Positions 12,505-24,400 of a DNA stretch of 64,000 nucleotides are shown piece by piece. How positions within the stretch are numbered: the stretch's first letter is position 1; every line of letters starts with the position of its first letter. The stretch is from NCBI GenBank assembly GCA_954871525.1, contig OX940864.1, positions 11,774,001-11,838,000 of the forward strand, in the 5' to 3' direction. Position numbers and translations under genes: made by a program. The notes under the pieces are model-generated. The model was not told where the DNA came from, did no database searches, and saw only the letters and a program-made list of their open reading frames with translations. The DNA is from Parietaria judaica. Taxonomy: Eukaryota > Streptophyta > Magnoliopsida > Rosales > Urticaceae.

Positions 12505-13065
12505 TTGATTGCTCCTCGTCAATGTTATGTGAGTTCCAAGCTTTACATAAACAAAGTGTTTAAAACCGTGCACGAACAGATTGGTAAAAAAATCCCTTCT
12601 TATTGGTTACCTCCTCCGTCTTCATTTATGAAGTTGAACGTTGACGCGGCGATCAAAGGAACGAAGGCTGGATTAGGCGGGGTATTTCGAAATGCCGAGG
12701 GTCTTGTTTTGGGCATTTTTGGAGAACAAATTTGTGGCTGCACCTCGGTTGCGGTGGGTGAGGCTATGGCTATTCGCACGGGGTTATTGGCGGCGCGTGC
12801 TCGTGGGCTCGATAAGCTTATCATTGAATCCGATGCTAAGATCGTGGTGGATGCGATAAGTAAACCTCCTTTATTAAACGATCTTGGCACTATTATCGAT
12901 GACATCCGAAGCCTTAGTAATGAGTTTTGTGATATATCGTTCTCTTTTGTATCGAGAGATTGTAACCCGGTTGCTCATTCATTGGCCGCTAAGGCTTCTT
13001 GTTTAAGTTTAGCGGGTTGCTATTTCGATGTCATTCCTATTTGGGTTGGCTCCTTCTTGATGTAA
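12505..13065 (+). pseudogene. LINE RNase H domain (RVT_3 type)
   Basis: The frame ends at 13063-13065. RNase H acidic positions are visible in order: LNVDAA (first Asp), VAVGEAMAIRTG (Glu), IIESDAK (second Asp), and a C-terminal VSRDCNPVAHSLA with the usual Asp and His. It lies in a different frame from the upstream zf-RVT piece, so it is part of a broken polyprotein, not a stand-alone gene. Plant LINEs commonly carry this type of RNase H; it would remove RNA from the cDNA hybrid. Confidence 0.85.
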
Positions 13066-13470
13066 GACTTCTCTTCTTTTTAATGAAAATCTTATCTTCA
13101 AAAAAAAATTGGCCCAACTAAATTTTTTTAAAGAGTCATTTTGGATTCCCAAATTTGCAGACAATTAACTACTGATTATTATTCTAAGATATAATTGCGG
13201 TCAAAGTAACAATACTTTTTAAGATAGAATTGCATATTTCTAAGCTTTCAATTACGCCGATTAAATACCCAAAGTCGTGAAATCTACTTTTTCTATTGAT
13301 TTTGTTACATGTATCTCCATTAGTTGAGTTTGTTTGTTTGTTTGTTTTTTTTTTAACATGTATTGATATACAAATTTGTCAAGATGACATGTCGTACAAA
13401 ACATTAGGATTAATTAAATTTGATCTTATGATAAAAAGACTGTTAATTTTGTATATCGAATAAATGTCAT

Positions 13471-13590
13471 TTATCAAGTTATTTATTTATTTAAAGAATG
13501 CGATTGGGACTTGAACATACTTATCAAGTTATTTATTTATTTAAAGAATACGATCTGGACATGAAAATACTTATCAAGTTATTTATCAAA
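13471..13590. repeat. 50-bp tandem repeat, about 2.4 copies
   Basis: The word 'ttatcaagttatttattt' starts at 13471 and 13521, and its first 14 bases recur at 13571, giving an exact 50-bp period with a few substitutions between copies. Surrounding sequence 13121-14462 has no gene. 13590-14280 has the texture of retrotransposon LTR or leader sequence, but no boundaries could be fixed. A (TA)n tract lies at about 14285-14313. Confidence 0.75.
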
Positions 13591-14280
13591 GTCGATTAAG
13601 AGAAGCCTAAGACCAAAACCTAAGAAGCAAAGGACCAAAAAAGACCCCGACCCCATAGGCATAAAACTTCAAGAGCAAAACGGGCAAAACACATTAGAGC
13701 TAATTTAAAATTCCCCGACCTGAGAAGCACGAAGAACGAAGACCACAAACAACGACTATCTTTGGTCAATAAGTCTAGCTCGACATAAAAAACGTCAATC
13801 AAGACACACGTGTCAGCTCGGGAGCAAGTCAAGCGCTCAACATAAAGCCACAATTTACAGGATTCAAGGACGTAATGAGAAGAAGATGCCTATAAGTACC
13901 AAGCTCAAACTCGAAGATCCACACACAAGTCTTCTTTATTATTATAACTATTCCGAGGGCACTTTTTTTTTTTCCGAATAGCCTTTCATTGTTCCCCAAG
14001 CAGAAAGTGTTGCCTGTATTCTGTTGATGTTATTCTCATCAAATAAATATACAGAGGAAGTAGTCAACTACCGCATTAGGACAAACTTCTCTAAAAAATC
14101 ATCTGTCTCAAACTTATATACATATATTTATATATTCGAGTGTTAAGAGAGTATTTACAATGTAAAGATCAAGATCCATTGAGCAAAGTACATCATACAA
14201 ATTCAAATCGCAACTTCAACACTTTTTGTAACTCTTTTGTGGAATTCTACGTCAACAACACGTACAACTCAAATTAGCGT

Positions 14281-14317
<37 letters not shown>

Positions 14318-14462
14318 TGTTTTGAGATTCTTCATGATCAATACTTCAATTTAAGGCATACATGTATAGATGATTTAGAATCTAACATGCTATGAAGATG
14401 AAAAAAAAAAAACACACACCAATCAAAAATGTAAATTCATGATCTTCTGTATTATTTTTATT

Positions 14463-15114
14463 AGGGTTAATTGCGGTAATAATGCACAACCTTTGGTCAA
14501 CAGGGGTTTTAGGTCCCCAACCTTTTAAAGTGTGGGCAAAAATACACAACGTTTGTTGAATGTAAAATTCGTTGGTCCTTCCGTTAGGATGTTAAATTCT
14601 GCTGATGTGGCATCGTTAAACTGCCAAATTGACTGCCAACTTTTAATATTAATTACATAACCTAATTAATAAGAATAAATTAAATCATATTTTAATTATG
14701 ATTCAAAAAATAAATTAACGAGCAATACTTATTTAATTAAATGTTTTTTGAATCATAATTAATCAGATAAAGTATTAATCTGTTTAAATAAGATAATTAA
14801 ATAAATATTTTAATTATGATTCAAAAAATAATTAAAACTTTAAACTAGATAAAGTATTAATTTGTTTTTTGAATCAAAATTAAAATATGATTTACTTTAT
14901 TCTTATTAATTAAGTTATGTAATTAATATTACAAGTTGGCAGTCCATTTTGGCAGTTTAACGATGCCACATCAGCAGAATTTAACATCCCTAACGGAAGG
15001 ACCAACGAATTTTACATTCAACAAACGTTGTGTATTTTTGCCCACACTTTAAAAGGTTGGGGACCTAAAACCCCTGTTGACCAAAGGTTATGCATTATTG
15101 CCGCAATTAACCCT
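14463..15114. mobile_element. MULE-like MITE, same family as the 9.6-kb pair
   Basis: Begins AGGGTTAATTGCGGTAATAA and ends with the inverted equivalent. Terminal inverted repeats are about 190 bp and include the conserved 'ggtccttccgtta' and 'gatgtggcatcgttaaac' blocks. The flanks contain ATTTTTATT on both sides (14454-14462 and 15119-15127), compatible with a 9-bp duplication but in low-complexity sequence. No coding frame. Confidence 0.8.
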
Positions 15115-16262
15115 TTTTATTTTTATTATTGTTATTATTATTATTATTAGTAAACTTTAATTGACTAACTAAGGACATTTAGTGGTGATTGATTGTCATA
15201 TTAATGTTGTACCCCAATGTCGTGACATAAATACAACGTAGGAATTAATTCTCTAAGCTATTTTCAATTTGGGTGTTTGTTATTTGGTCCAAAGCATTAA
15301 ACATATTAATAAAGCTCATTGAGCCCTAACTAGTGGATAATTTGACTAAATGCAAATTATTAATTACGTTCATTCTACAAAATTTTAATTGTTATTTAAA
15401 TTTGAAAGACAAAGTGTTGCGATTGGAATAAAATTTAATTGGTAATTCCAATGGAGGTCATCCAAAATCTCAGACAACCTCATTAAATTAATACATAGTT
15501 GATAAACTTGGCATTTCATAATTTAATTGATATATTAATGAAAGGGGTACATTATAATTTCAATTAATTATGTTAGTCAAAATCTAGTAATTAAATGTTG
15601 ACTAAATTGTCACTGGTCCTAAATGAACCAAAAGTATACGGATTTAGTACCTTATGAAATAATGTAGTACGTACAAAAGTAGCTACTATAATTTGTTATT
15701 AATTGGTGATCGTTTAAGCCATTAATAATTTTGACTTAAGATTTGATTTGATTATAGAGAAATTGACTCAAATATTTTCTAACTTTATTTATGTGTACAC
15801 TTTGCCTCCGTATTGATGAAAAAACTTTTTTTTATTTACTTTTACTTTTGTCAACATTTGTAACTGTAAGTACTTCGGTGTTAAGTGTCCCTCCTTCACC
15901 GCAAATTCGCGTTATGTTTCATCTTCTTCATTTCAAATGTCGATAATACTCTTTGTTCTTCGTTGTTATATCATTAATAAAACTGTGAGGACATTTAAAA
16001 AAGATTAAATATAAGAAAAAAAAAAGAGTCTATTATTAGAAAAGTTCTCTCAGATGATAGAACTTTTAAGAAATTGTTGACTAAAACCAAACGAGTCCCT
16101 TTTTCTCTAATATTTAGTTTTAATTTCTTATTGAAATATGACCATTGTTCTTAATTATTTTCTTGTCTCATACATTATTAGGGACCGTTTTGGTCTATAA
16201 AATAGGAAGGAATGTTATTTTTTTTAATTTTAAAGTCTCAAAGATATTTCATTCTTCCTATC
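15115..16262. other. Gene-free stretch
   Basis: Starts with a degenerate ATT-repeat tract (about 15117-15150), then AT-rich sequence without recognisable gene or element ends. Confidence 0.5.
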
Positions 16263-16268
16263 CAAATA

Positions 16269-16441
16269 CTATAGTTCACGCGAAGCAGCGAGATTATTAA
16301 CATAAGCCGAGATCCCGATGATAATATAAACTCGGAATAATCTTCTAATCGTTCCGTGGCTGGCGAGGTGAATTTCGGCTTTAACTCGGCATAATGAATA
16401 TTGAATAGATTCAATTTCATAAACAGCTTCAGCCTTCAATG
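16269..16441 (-). pseudogene. Unidentified C-terminal exon-like fragment
   Basis: On the minus strand an open stretch runs from about 16441 to a TAG at 16269-16271. Its predicted peptide (AEAVYEIESIQYSLCRVKAE, then an Arg- and Ile-rich segment VYIIIGISAYVNN) has balanced composition, unlike the low-complexity frames around it. The stretch is preceded on its strand by a pyrimidine-rich run and an AG (ATTGAAG), as a splice acceptor would be. I do not recognise the family. Upstream exons are not visible, so it may be the 3' remnant of a lost gene or a captured exon. It lies about 400 bp from the TGGGCC-rich stretch. Confidence 0.35.
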
Positions 16442-16559
16442 ATGGATATATATTTTTTTTTTCTCTTTCAAAATGAGATTGGTTAAACTTGAAAAGGCAG
16501 TGGAGAAGAGAAGCTAGGTCCCACCAAAAAACCTGACAGTGACCAAAACAGGCCTTAAT

Positions 16560-16925
16560 TATAATGGGCCCACAAAACAGGCCCAAAAAAATGACCCGAC
16601 AAGGCCAGGGGTGACGTGGCCCACCACCAAACGCGTTGTACGGCGTCGAGTGGTAAAAAAAAAGTAAAAACCCTCACCATCGGATATCGGTCAAAAGACC
16701 GAAGTACCCCCTTTGAAAGGGACCTCGATGGAATGATGGTGTCTTGTTGTGGGCCAAGGTGTAATTATTGACAACTTGTGGGGCGTAGAACAAAAAGGCG
16801 CAGTTTTCTGAGGCTGCCTAGAGCCGGTCGGAGTCGAAGACAGCTTCGTTGGGATAAAATGGGCCCACACTTCATGGGCCTTATGTTTTGGGCCCAATGT
16901 TTTCATATGGCCCATTTCATAGTGC
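16560..16925. promoter_or_regulatory. TGGGCC-rich (site II-like) promoter-like stretch
   Basis: Several GGGCC/GGCCC boxes occur close together (ATGGGCCC near 16858, TGGGCCTT near 16875, TTGGGCCCAA near 16890, ATGGCCCAT near 16907, plus GGCCCA near 16566-16578), along with a GACGTGG box near 16614. In plants TGGGCC/Y (site II) boxes mark promoters of housekeeping genes. No complete gene starts from here in either direction, so this may be an orphan promoter of the 16269-16441 remnant. Confidence 0.35.
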
Positions 16926-17722
16926 CTAGTAATTATTAGACATATGCCATCAACATCTTTTATACATAATTGTTTTAAGTTTTCCATGAAATTCATATTT
17001 CCATTTTTTTGCTATAGATAAATTTTAATTCTATAAGAGTAGCTCCAAATTCCAGTAAGTCATTTATAATTTCATTATATATAATAATTATTAATTAATA
17101 CGAATACCACAATTAAACGACACTTGCATAATCAAACTCCATTAGACACGATTATAGATGAACCATAAGTATACACCATTGTGGCTCATTAAAATATGCA
17201 TGAACAAATTGTTTTAAAATTGTTTAAAATCTTATACCACTTTTACGATATCAATGAAGATAAATGAAATTAAATGAATTTATTTATCATATAACGGTAC
17301 TGCGATCACGATTAATAAATAAGCGGATCCTTGTTGATATAAATTAGTCCCTAATAATTTCGACATAAATAGCGCGATTAATAAACAAGCGAGTCTAGGT
17401 CTATATAAAATAATAAGTCGAGGACAGTTAAGACTCGATTTGCTAACCATGTTTAGAAAGATCCATAACCCTACAATTTCTTCTGATCAAAAGAAATGTG
17501 ACATGTTTCCAAAACAAATCTGAAATAGCGGGCAAAATTACATAATATCGAAAAATCGGTACGCCATATAATACAAGTCTAATTTAGAAGCCCGAATTTA
17601 AGAAAAAATGCATTTTTTTTTTGTTTTTGTTTGATTAACTTTATGCTGTTACAATTCTAGTTCCTCGAGCCGGTGTTGACTTTTTGGACCGGAAAAGAAA
17701 GTCAAACTTACGATGTAGTTAG

Positions 17723-18006
17723 TCAAAAGAATTCCACAGCATCTTCCTCATCCGCTAAAGTGTTGAAAGCAGCTAAGATCAGCCTGCAAAATAAATTTAT
17801 AATATAAGCAATATGCGATGAATATCTTAATAAAATTTATTTTCCGAAAAACGACAATTTAACCTCGACATTCGTATAGATGAAAAAAATTCCATCTACC
17901 CCTACACTATTTTCTCATATTCACCAAAATATTCGTTAGAACATTAAATTTATAGACCCTAGTCCTATTTTACGTTATGCTTATTGAAATCGTATTTATA
18001 CGTTTC

Positions 18007-18042
<36 letters not shown>

Positions 18043-19817
18043 ACACATTATTCAAATTCTATTTTTCTTAATTTTGTTGTTTCAACTTTCAAGCATGCTT
18101 TTAATATACTACAGCTCGAAGAAAAAGAAAATAGCGGAAACGCTGAAAGGAGAAAGAAGTCCCTTGAACATGAAATTGGAACTTGGAACTCTCGAAATAC
18201 ATGCTTTAAAGTCGAGAAATATTTTCTAGCCTATATGGAATCGACAAGACACTTATTCGATAGGATACAACGAAGATTCTAAAACTCTAGAAAAGACGTG
18301 CGAAAATCTAATTCTCCGAACTCGGAATTGTAGAGTGATAGTTTTCCAGCAGTAAAAAATCTATATCCAAACAACACGGAAACCGCTGATCAGATAATAA
18401 CTCAATAATAATAAAAGCACACTATAATAAATAGGTGATAAATAAAAGAACAAACCTGAAGATAATTATGAATAGAAGAACTAAATAGAAGATAAGCTTG
18501 GTAAGCCGATATTTCTTCTCGAAGCTTAAAGCCCTAAACACCTCAGTAACATCAATAAGATGCCTTCTTTTCAAGAACCTGAAATAGAAGAATCATAAGT
18601 TAAAATGCATTTATATCTATCCTATAAACTGGAAACGCAAGCGATATGTCTTTTTTAAGTTGCATTCATTAGTTAAGATTCCAAAATTTTATACTTCAAA
18701 TCCTTACTTTTGACACGATTAGCACGGTTTTCGTAACATGGTAAGAACTAAAATAAAGCTTCGAAACGGGCACATATTTTGACCAAGGAGTTTCAATGAG
18801 TTATATATGTATATATACATATATATAAGTAAATAAATAAATAAAACCACGACCAACTTCAATGCTCAAATTAATTACCTTTCTCCTATGATTGAGAACG
18901 AAAAATTAGATCGAAAAACTCAGAAGACCGTGAACGTTACTGCCTCTATATTTAATGTCACGCTTAATGTCGTCCAATATACAAATTTATACTTCTATTT
19001 TTTTGTCTTATACTATGATATTACTGCCTCTAAATTTAATGTCACGTATAATGTGCGTATCGAAATTAAGAAAGCAAAGCGATACTTACAACATCGCGGT
19101 GTAGCAAGTAAGCGGAACGGTAATGAGAAACAAGATCCAATGCCATGTCAAGAGGAAAAGGGCACAGAGCACTCCGTGAACAATGAACTCCGGTAATATC
19201 CAATAGTTAATGCGAGCAGACGATTCGTAAGGGTTCAAATAATCCGCTTCCAAATCCGACAAAATCACGAGCTACACAAACAAACAAAACGTAAGAGGAG
19301 TAGTTCCCTAAACAAGCATTGTGGTCCTAAATCCTAATTAATGACAGTACCATATGGGATATCTACGGTTTAAGTACCGATAAATTAGTTTTTCGCGGCG
19401 GCAAAATTTTTTGTTGTTTGTTTGTCAAAGGGTTAAGTAACCAATGTTACGAAGCTACATCGACTGGAACATTGGGCACTTTAGCCCGTGAATCGTGATA
19501 AACAAAAGACGGGGTTACGACGCCTCAAAGCACTACCTCATGGGTACTTATGCCTCAAATTACAAATTATAGTTACCTAGTAAACCACTTCAAAATCTCA
19601 CGGATTCTTACTAGTTTGGTATAAACACTAACTTACAGAACAGTACGGTATATCTATGATTGTATACTCTATACTCGAAGCTAAATTCAGTAGGGTTTCA
19701 AGGCAATAAAGATAGGAACTTTTGCAGATTATATACGGTTACCTGGTAGAAATTGGAGGCGAGAAGAGCCAAGTCGACGAAGAAACAGAGTACCCAGAAG
19801 ATCAAATACAACGCCAT
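17723..19817 (-). CDS. Cornichon/ERV14-family ER cargo receptor, four exons
   Basis: Four exons on the minus strand: 19817-19743, 19271-19090, 18578-18456 and 17783-17723 (stop TGA 17725-17723), all with GT/AG borders and consistent phase, giving 146 residues. The start is the only ATG giving the family's N-terminus (MALYLIFWVLCFFVDLALLA, first membrane segment). Exon 2 carries the conserved DLEADYLNPYESSARINYW and LPEFIVHGVLC, exon 3 RRHLIDVTEVFRALSFEKKY. Length and order match plant cornichon proteins (about 135-160 residues, 3-4 membrane helices). The family acts at the ER, binding membrane cargo and the COPII coat; VFRAL matches the position of the yeast Erv14 IFRTL coat-binding motif. 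A GA/CT microsatellite sits in the 5' leader. The gene looks intact. Substrates are unknown. Confidence 0.9.
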
Positions 19818-19899
19818 TCGATCGATCTACAAAAATAAAATAAAAATAAAATCCCACCAAAGCCCTAGTGTTCGAGCTTGACGATGAAGGTCCAAACTT

Positions 19900-19906
<7 letters not shown>

Positions 19907-19937
<31 letters not shown>
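19907..19937. repeat. (GA)n microsatellite in the cornichon 5' leader
   Basis: Perfect AG dinucleotide run about 90 bp upstream of the cornichon start (a CT run on the coding strand). Such CT-rich leaders are common in plant core promoters and 5' UTRs. Confidence 0.8.
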
Positions 19938-19939
<2 letters not shown>

Positions 19940-19941
<2 letters not shown>

Positions 19942-20628
19942 GTAAGCGACGGTAATTTTTTATTGAATGGGATTATATGCAATTAAACGACAATTTTATT
20001 TCAAAAAAATATTAATGTCGTATATTAAAAACGACACTCAAAAGTAAAAAAAAAAATGAAAATAATCAACGATCTCTAGAGCTTGGGCAGATGTGATGTC
20101 TAGCCGCATCAAGTGCGGGCCCCACATACCCTGGTACGTTGCATTAGAGGCCGGGCACTGGACCGGTTTGTAAGGCCGGGTGCAGGCCTATGAAAGCATA
20201 TCCGGCGTAGCCTTATTTGCAAGGCTGTGACTGGCCATGCTGAAGAAGAAACCGCTAGGGAGCCAGACGATAAACAATTTCGAAGCCAATACACATACCT
20301 TGACAGTTAGGTAATAGGCCCGGCATGTATCCTTTTTTTTTCGTACGATGAAAATGTGCACTAAAACTGTAATTCTGATCAACCCGTTATGTGCTCATCC
20401 GTCAAATGCTACGAGGAAGGGCTCGTGGTTTTTTCTCGTAGTACGGAACTTTGAAAACTTTTTTGTGCTGTTTTTTTTCCTAGGAACATGTCGGCACAGT
20501 TAGCTAAGTTTTAAGGATGCATATTGCAAATATCTGCAACCTGTTTTGTAGGGGAAGTAATAAAGACCGTTTTCAGTTAACCCCTCACTTTTATCTATAT
20601 TGTTTTGCTTATCTTCAAAATTCCGTCC
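19940..20628. other. Intergenic stretch between cornichon and MurD copy 1
   Basis: No gene seen. About 20340-20500 resembles 25685-25766 (shared 'cgtcaaa' and 'acgaggaag' words in the same order). This suggests that the unit duplicated with MurD begins about 1.1 kb upstream of the coding region. Confidence 0.5.
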
Positions 20629-21092
20629 AATTGCGGCAATAATGCACAACCTTTGGTCAACAGGGGCATTAGGTCCCCAACTTCTCAAAGCGTTGGCAAA
20701 AATGCACAACCTGCGTTGACCGTGAAATTTGTTGGTCCTTTTGTTAATAATGTTAACTTGTGCTGATGTAGCATCATGTTTTTGCCAAATGGATAGCCAA
20801 CTGGACATGAGGTGCCAAGTGTAACATTAATTAACTTAACCTAATAAGGTAAATTGCAGTATATACCACAGTTTAGGCTATGTTAATTAATGTTAAACTT
20901 GTCATCTCCTGCCCAATTGGCTATCCATTTGACAATAATACGATGCCACATCAGTACAGTTAACGTCCTTACCAGAAGGACCAACAAATTTCACGGTCAA
21001 CGCAGGTTGTGCATTTTTGCCAACACTTTAAAAGGTTGGGGACCTAAAACCCCTGTTGACCAAAGGTTGTGTATTATTGTCGCAATTTACCC
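20629..21092. mobile_element. MULE-like MITE upstream of MurD copy 1
   Basis: Ends in AATTGCGGCAATAATGCACA and its inverted, slightly decayed counterpart. It has the family blocks 'ctttggtcaacaggggc' and 'ttggtccttttgtta'. Shorter and more diverged than the other three members. It lies about 380 bp upstream of the MurD copy 1 start and is absent at the same place before copy 2, so it postdates the duplication or was lost there. Confidence 0.75.
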
Positions 21093-21474
21093 AATAATTA
21101 TGATGTATTACTTTTTTTTACCACAATTTTTTCCTAATTTAAACTTTTCGATAGAGGTTTTAAGTTTTAACGAGGCATCTTTAACAATAATACAATCTCT
21201 TTTTCTCTATTCCGATTCTTAAAATTTAATATAGATTACTTAATATTTAGTTTTAAAAAAATTACCAAAACCGTTTGAAATAATTTATTTACTAAAAAAA
21301 TGCATGAATATTAACATACGAGGTATTTTTGCCGCTATTTATTAAAAACTGTTGAAAATAATCAAATATTACCTTTGCGCCTCACGAAGCGTGGAACTCA
21401 CGTTATCAACGCCAACGTGACTTTACATAACGCCTTCTGCGTTGACTTTAGATCCATGCGAGCGAGCGATCGCA

Positions 21475-24400
21475 ATGGCAACGGCAACGAAGCTTCAAGC
21501 TCTCATCAATGGCGGCCAAACCCAAACTCCCAGACCCAACCGCGCGCGGGTCTATGCGTCCGCGCAGGACCTTCGAGGCCAGTCCGTGGCGGTACGATCT
21601 TATCTTCTCCTCTGACATCCATGATTCGAGCTAGTTAAAGGATCGTTCGTTGATTTGTCTGCAGGTTATTGGGTTAAGAAAGTCTGGGAAATCGGCAGTG
21701 AAGCTTGCTTTGGAGAGAGGAGCTTCAGTTGTGGCGATCGACAGAAATGAGAACCTGGGTTTGTTAGAGGTCTGTTATTATCAACTAAATCATGTTATTT
21801 TGCACTTCAAAAACTGATTTTTCTTTCTTCCTTCTCGCCCCCGCGTGTTGTGTGAGAGTTTGTAAATCCGTGAATGAGCAAATGTATCTAGTTTGTGCAA
21901 GTTTATTTACGAAATCGTTGATGCTGTTTTAGGAAGAACCTGGTTTCGAGACGAGAAACGGTGATTTGAGGACGATCTTGGGACGGTTTGACGGAGGGTT
22001 ACTCGATGGCTTTGATCGAGTGGTTGTCTCTCCGGGAGTTCCTCTAGCGAGCTATGGAATCTCTTCTTTGGGAGATTCAGTGAGTCGATTTCGGAATTGA
22101 TTTGATTTTGTTCGAGTTCGACGCATTTACGATAGGAGAACACGTTATTGATAAACGTAACATCAGTCTCTAATTCGATATTTAATAGGAAATTCTACTA
22201 ATCAAACCTAGTCAGAACTCAGAACGTTAGAGGTGGGCGATTTATGTAGGCTTACACTCCCAATTATCCCTTATTTACCATAATACCCTTGTCTAACAGA
22301 TTACATTTGAGCAATCGAAATGATGAACAATCATGTGCTTTTCTCATTGTTGGCTTTAAATTGCAGGGAAATCGTGTTATGTCGGAGTTGGATTTCGCAG
22401 CAGAGATCATCCCTGAAAGTGTCAAGATCTTGGCTGTGACGGGAACGAATGGGAAATCCACAACCGTTACATTTGCCGGGCAGGTTCGAGTGTCTCTCGT
22501 TTGTGTAACTTCTAGCACAATTATCGTTCCGAAAATAGCCTTTAGATGCTCATCCATTTACATTGTGTCAACATTTTGAAGCTAGATACTTAGACAACTG
22601 GGCTTTGAGACGTTTGTCGGGGGTAATCTCGGAACGCCACTTTCCGAAGCTGCTCTCCAATGCTTGGTTCCAACCAACTCAAGAAACAAGCTTCAGGTTA
22701 TCATTTGACTTTGTTAACAGATAAAAATCTATTATATATATATACTTCTTCCGTTGACTCAGCGTCCTTATTTTGACCAACCCCGTTTATCAGATTGCGG
22801 TGGTTGAGGTTAGCAGTTATCAGATGGAGATTCCCGCCAAAAACTTTAACCCATCAGTAAGTGAAATTTCAAAGTTTCATATCAAAAATGCCCATCAGGT
22901 TGTTATTGCCTACTTTTACTATTATGCCCTTGCAGGTTTCCGTAGCTCTAAACCTGACGCCGGATCATTTGGACAGGCACCGAACAATGGAAAACTACGC
23001 AATGACCAAATCCCGTATTTTTTCTCACATGAATCACTCGAAGTTGGCTATTCTTCCTTTGAGTATGTACTTAATCTTAATCCTAATTGCTTTGGTACGT
23101 AGCGTCGTCTATTTATTTGAATAAAAGACGTAGAACGGAAATTCTCCCAGTTATACTACTCGGTGATCTCAAATTAGGGTGTTGATAGAGCCCGGAACCA
23201 AAAATAAAGATAAGCCAACGGGAATTCGCCAAGATAATTTTATCGATAATCTACTCAAAATAACATTCAATCGGCCGTTTGAGAACACGACTCAAGCTCT
23301 CTCTAAAGACATAAAAAAGCTAGAAGCCAAATCAAGCGTGCGTAAATAACCTAGGCATAAAAATTACTGTAAAGACGTAAATATACGTAATATAATAAAC
23401 TAAACGACCGAATCGCCCCTTCCGCCTCTGACACGTGATTATCGGAGGCCTAACATACGTTTGACTACACTCGGATTAATTCTTTCATGTACTAATTCTT
23501 CACAGATAACAAGTACTTGGATGAAGCAATAGGCCAGTACAAGGATGAAGTTAATATGGCATGGATCGGAACCTTTCCCGGGGTTAAAGTAAGAAAGTTA
23601 TTCTTTCTATTTGGCAATAATGCTCCCTGAACTTTGCATGTTAGTGCATTTTGACCCCTAAACTTTAAATTTGGCAGCAATGCCCCCCTATACTTTCAAA
23701 AGTAATACACTGCCCCCAAAACAATGAAAAATACAAACGGGTTCTTTACACATTACTTACTCGAAGGTATTTTCCAATTAATAGCCGAGCGGAATGACTA
23801 TTGTGAAGCAATAAATGAATCTAATTATTTAAGAACGGTTATGATGAAAGTCCTACAAGTTAAAAGTACTCTTAAATAAGTCATGTGTTGCGCACAAGTT
23901 AAATTTTTATATCATTTTTATAGTGAAAATTTATATAATGAATGTAATTCAATTTTTAATATGGCAACTTGTTTCATATAGATTAATATGGAGGAAAAAA
24001 TAGCCAGCTTGGAAGTACCCACATTGGGAATTAATTCGCAACTAAACTTAGACGCGATGAAATTTATGGGTACCCACAACTATCACAACGCCGCGGTTGC
24101 TGCGTTGTCAGTTCTTGGGTTGAAAACCGGAATTGACGTTGATGCCCTTAATTCAACTATCGGAAATTTGAAACCGCCACTTCACCGGATGCGGACTGGT
24201 AATGTGGAATAGAGTAGCATCTTCAACTAATGAGTATATAAGCATGTACCAAAGCAAGAAGTTTAAAAGAATATCTTAATGTGTTTAATCTTTTATATAA
24301 ATTGTTATAACTTTATTTTTGGATTTTCATGCCGAATTCTTCGTTCTTACTATTGTGGATTTTTTATGGACGTAACGTTAATCATGTTTATTTCTGTTAT

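Larger units (their letters stand above)
11649..13104 (+). mobile_element. 5'-truncated LINE (non-LTR retrotransposon) with A-tail
   Basis: A 13-bp direct repeat, ATTGGCCCAACTA, flanks the insert (11636-11648 and 13108-13120), and the 3' end is a run of A before the right copy, as expected for target-primed reverse transcription. Only the C-terminal part of the polyprotein remains: the reverse-transcriptase tail and zinc-binding region, then RNase H. The reading frame is broken, so this is a dead 3' fragment of a plant L1-type element. Confidence 0.92.

Noticed and set aside
17977..18282. 101-codon frame containing an Ile/Tyr run
   Set aside because: Lies in intron 3 of the cornichon gene on the opposite strand and is driven by a TA microsatellite.
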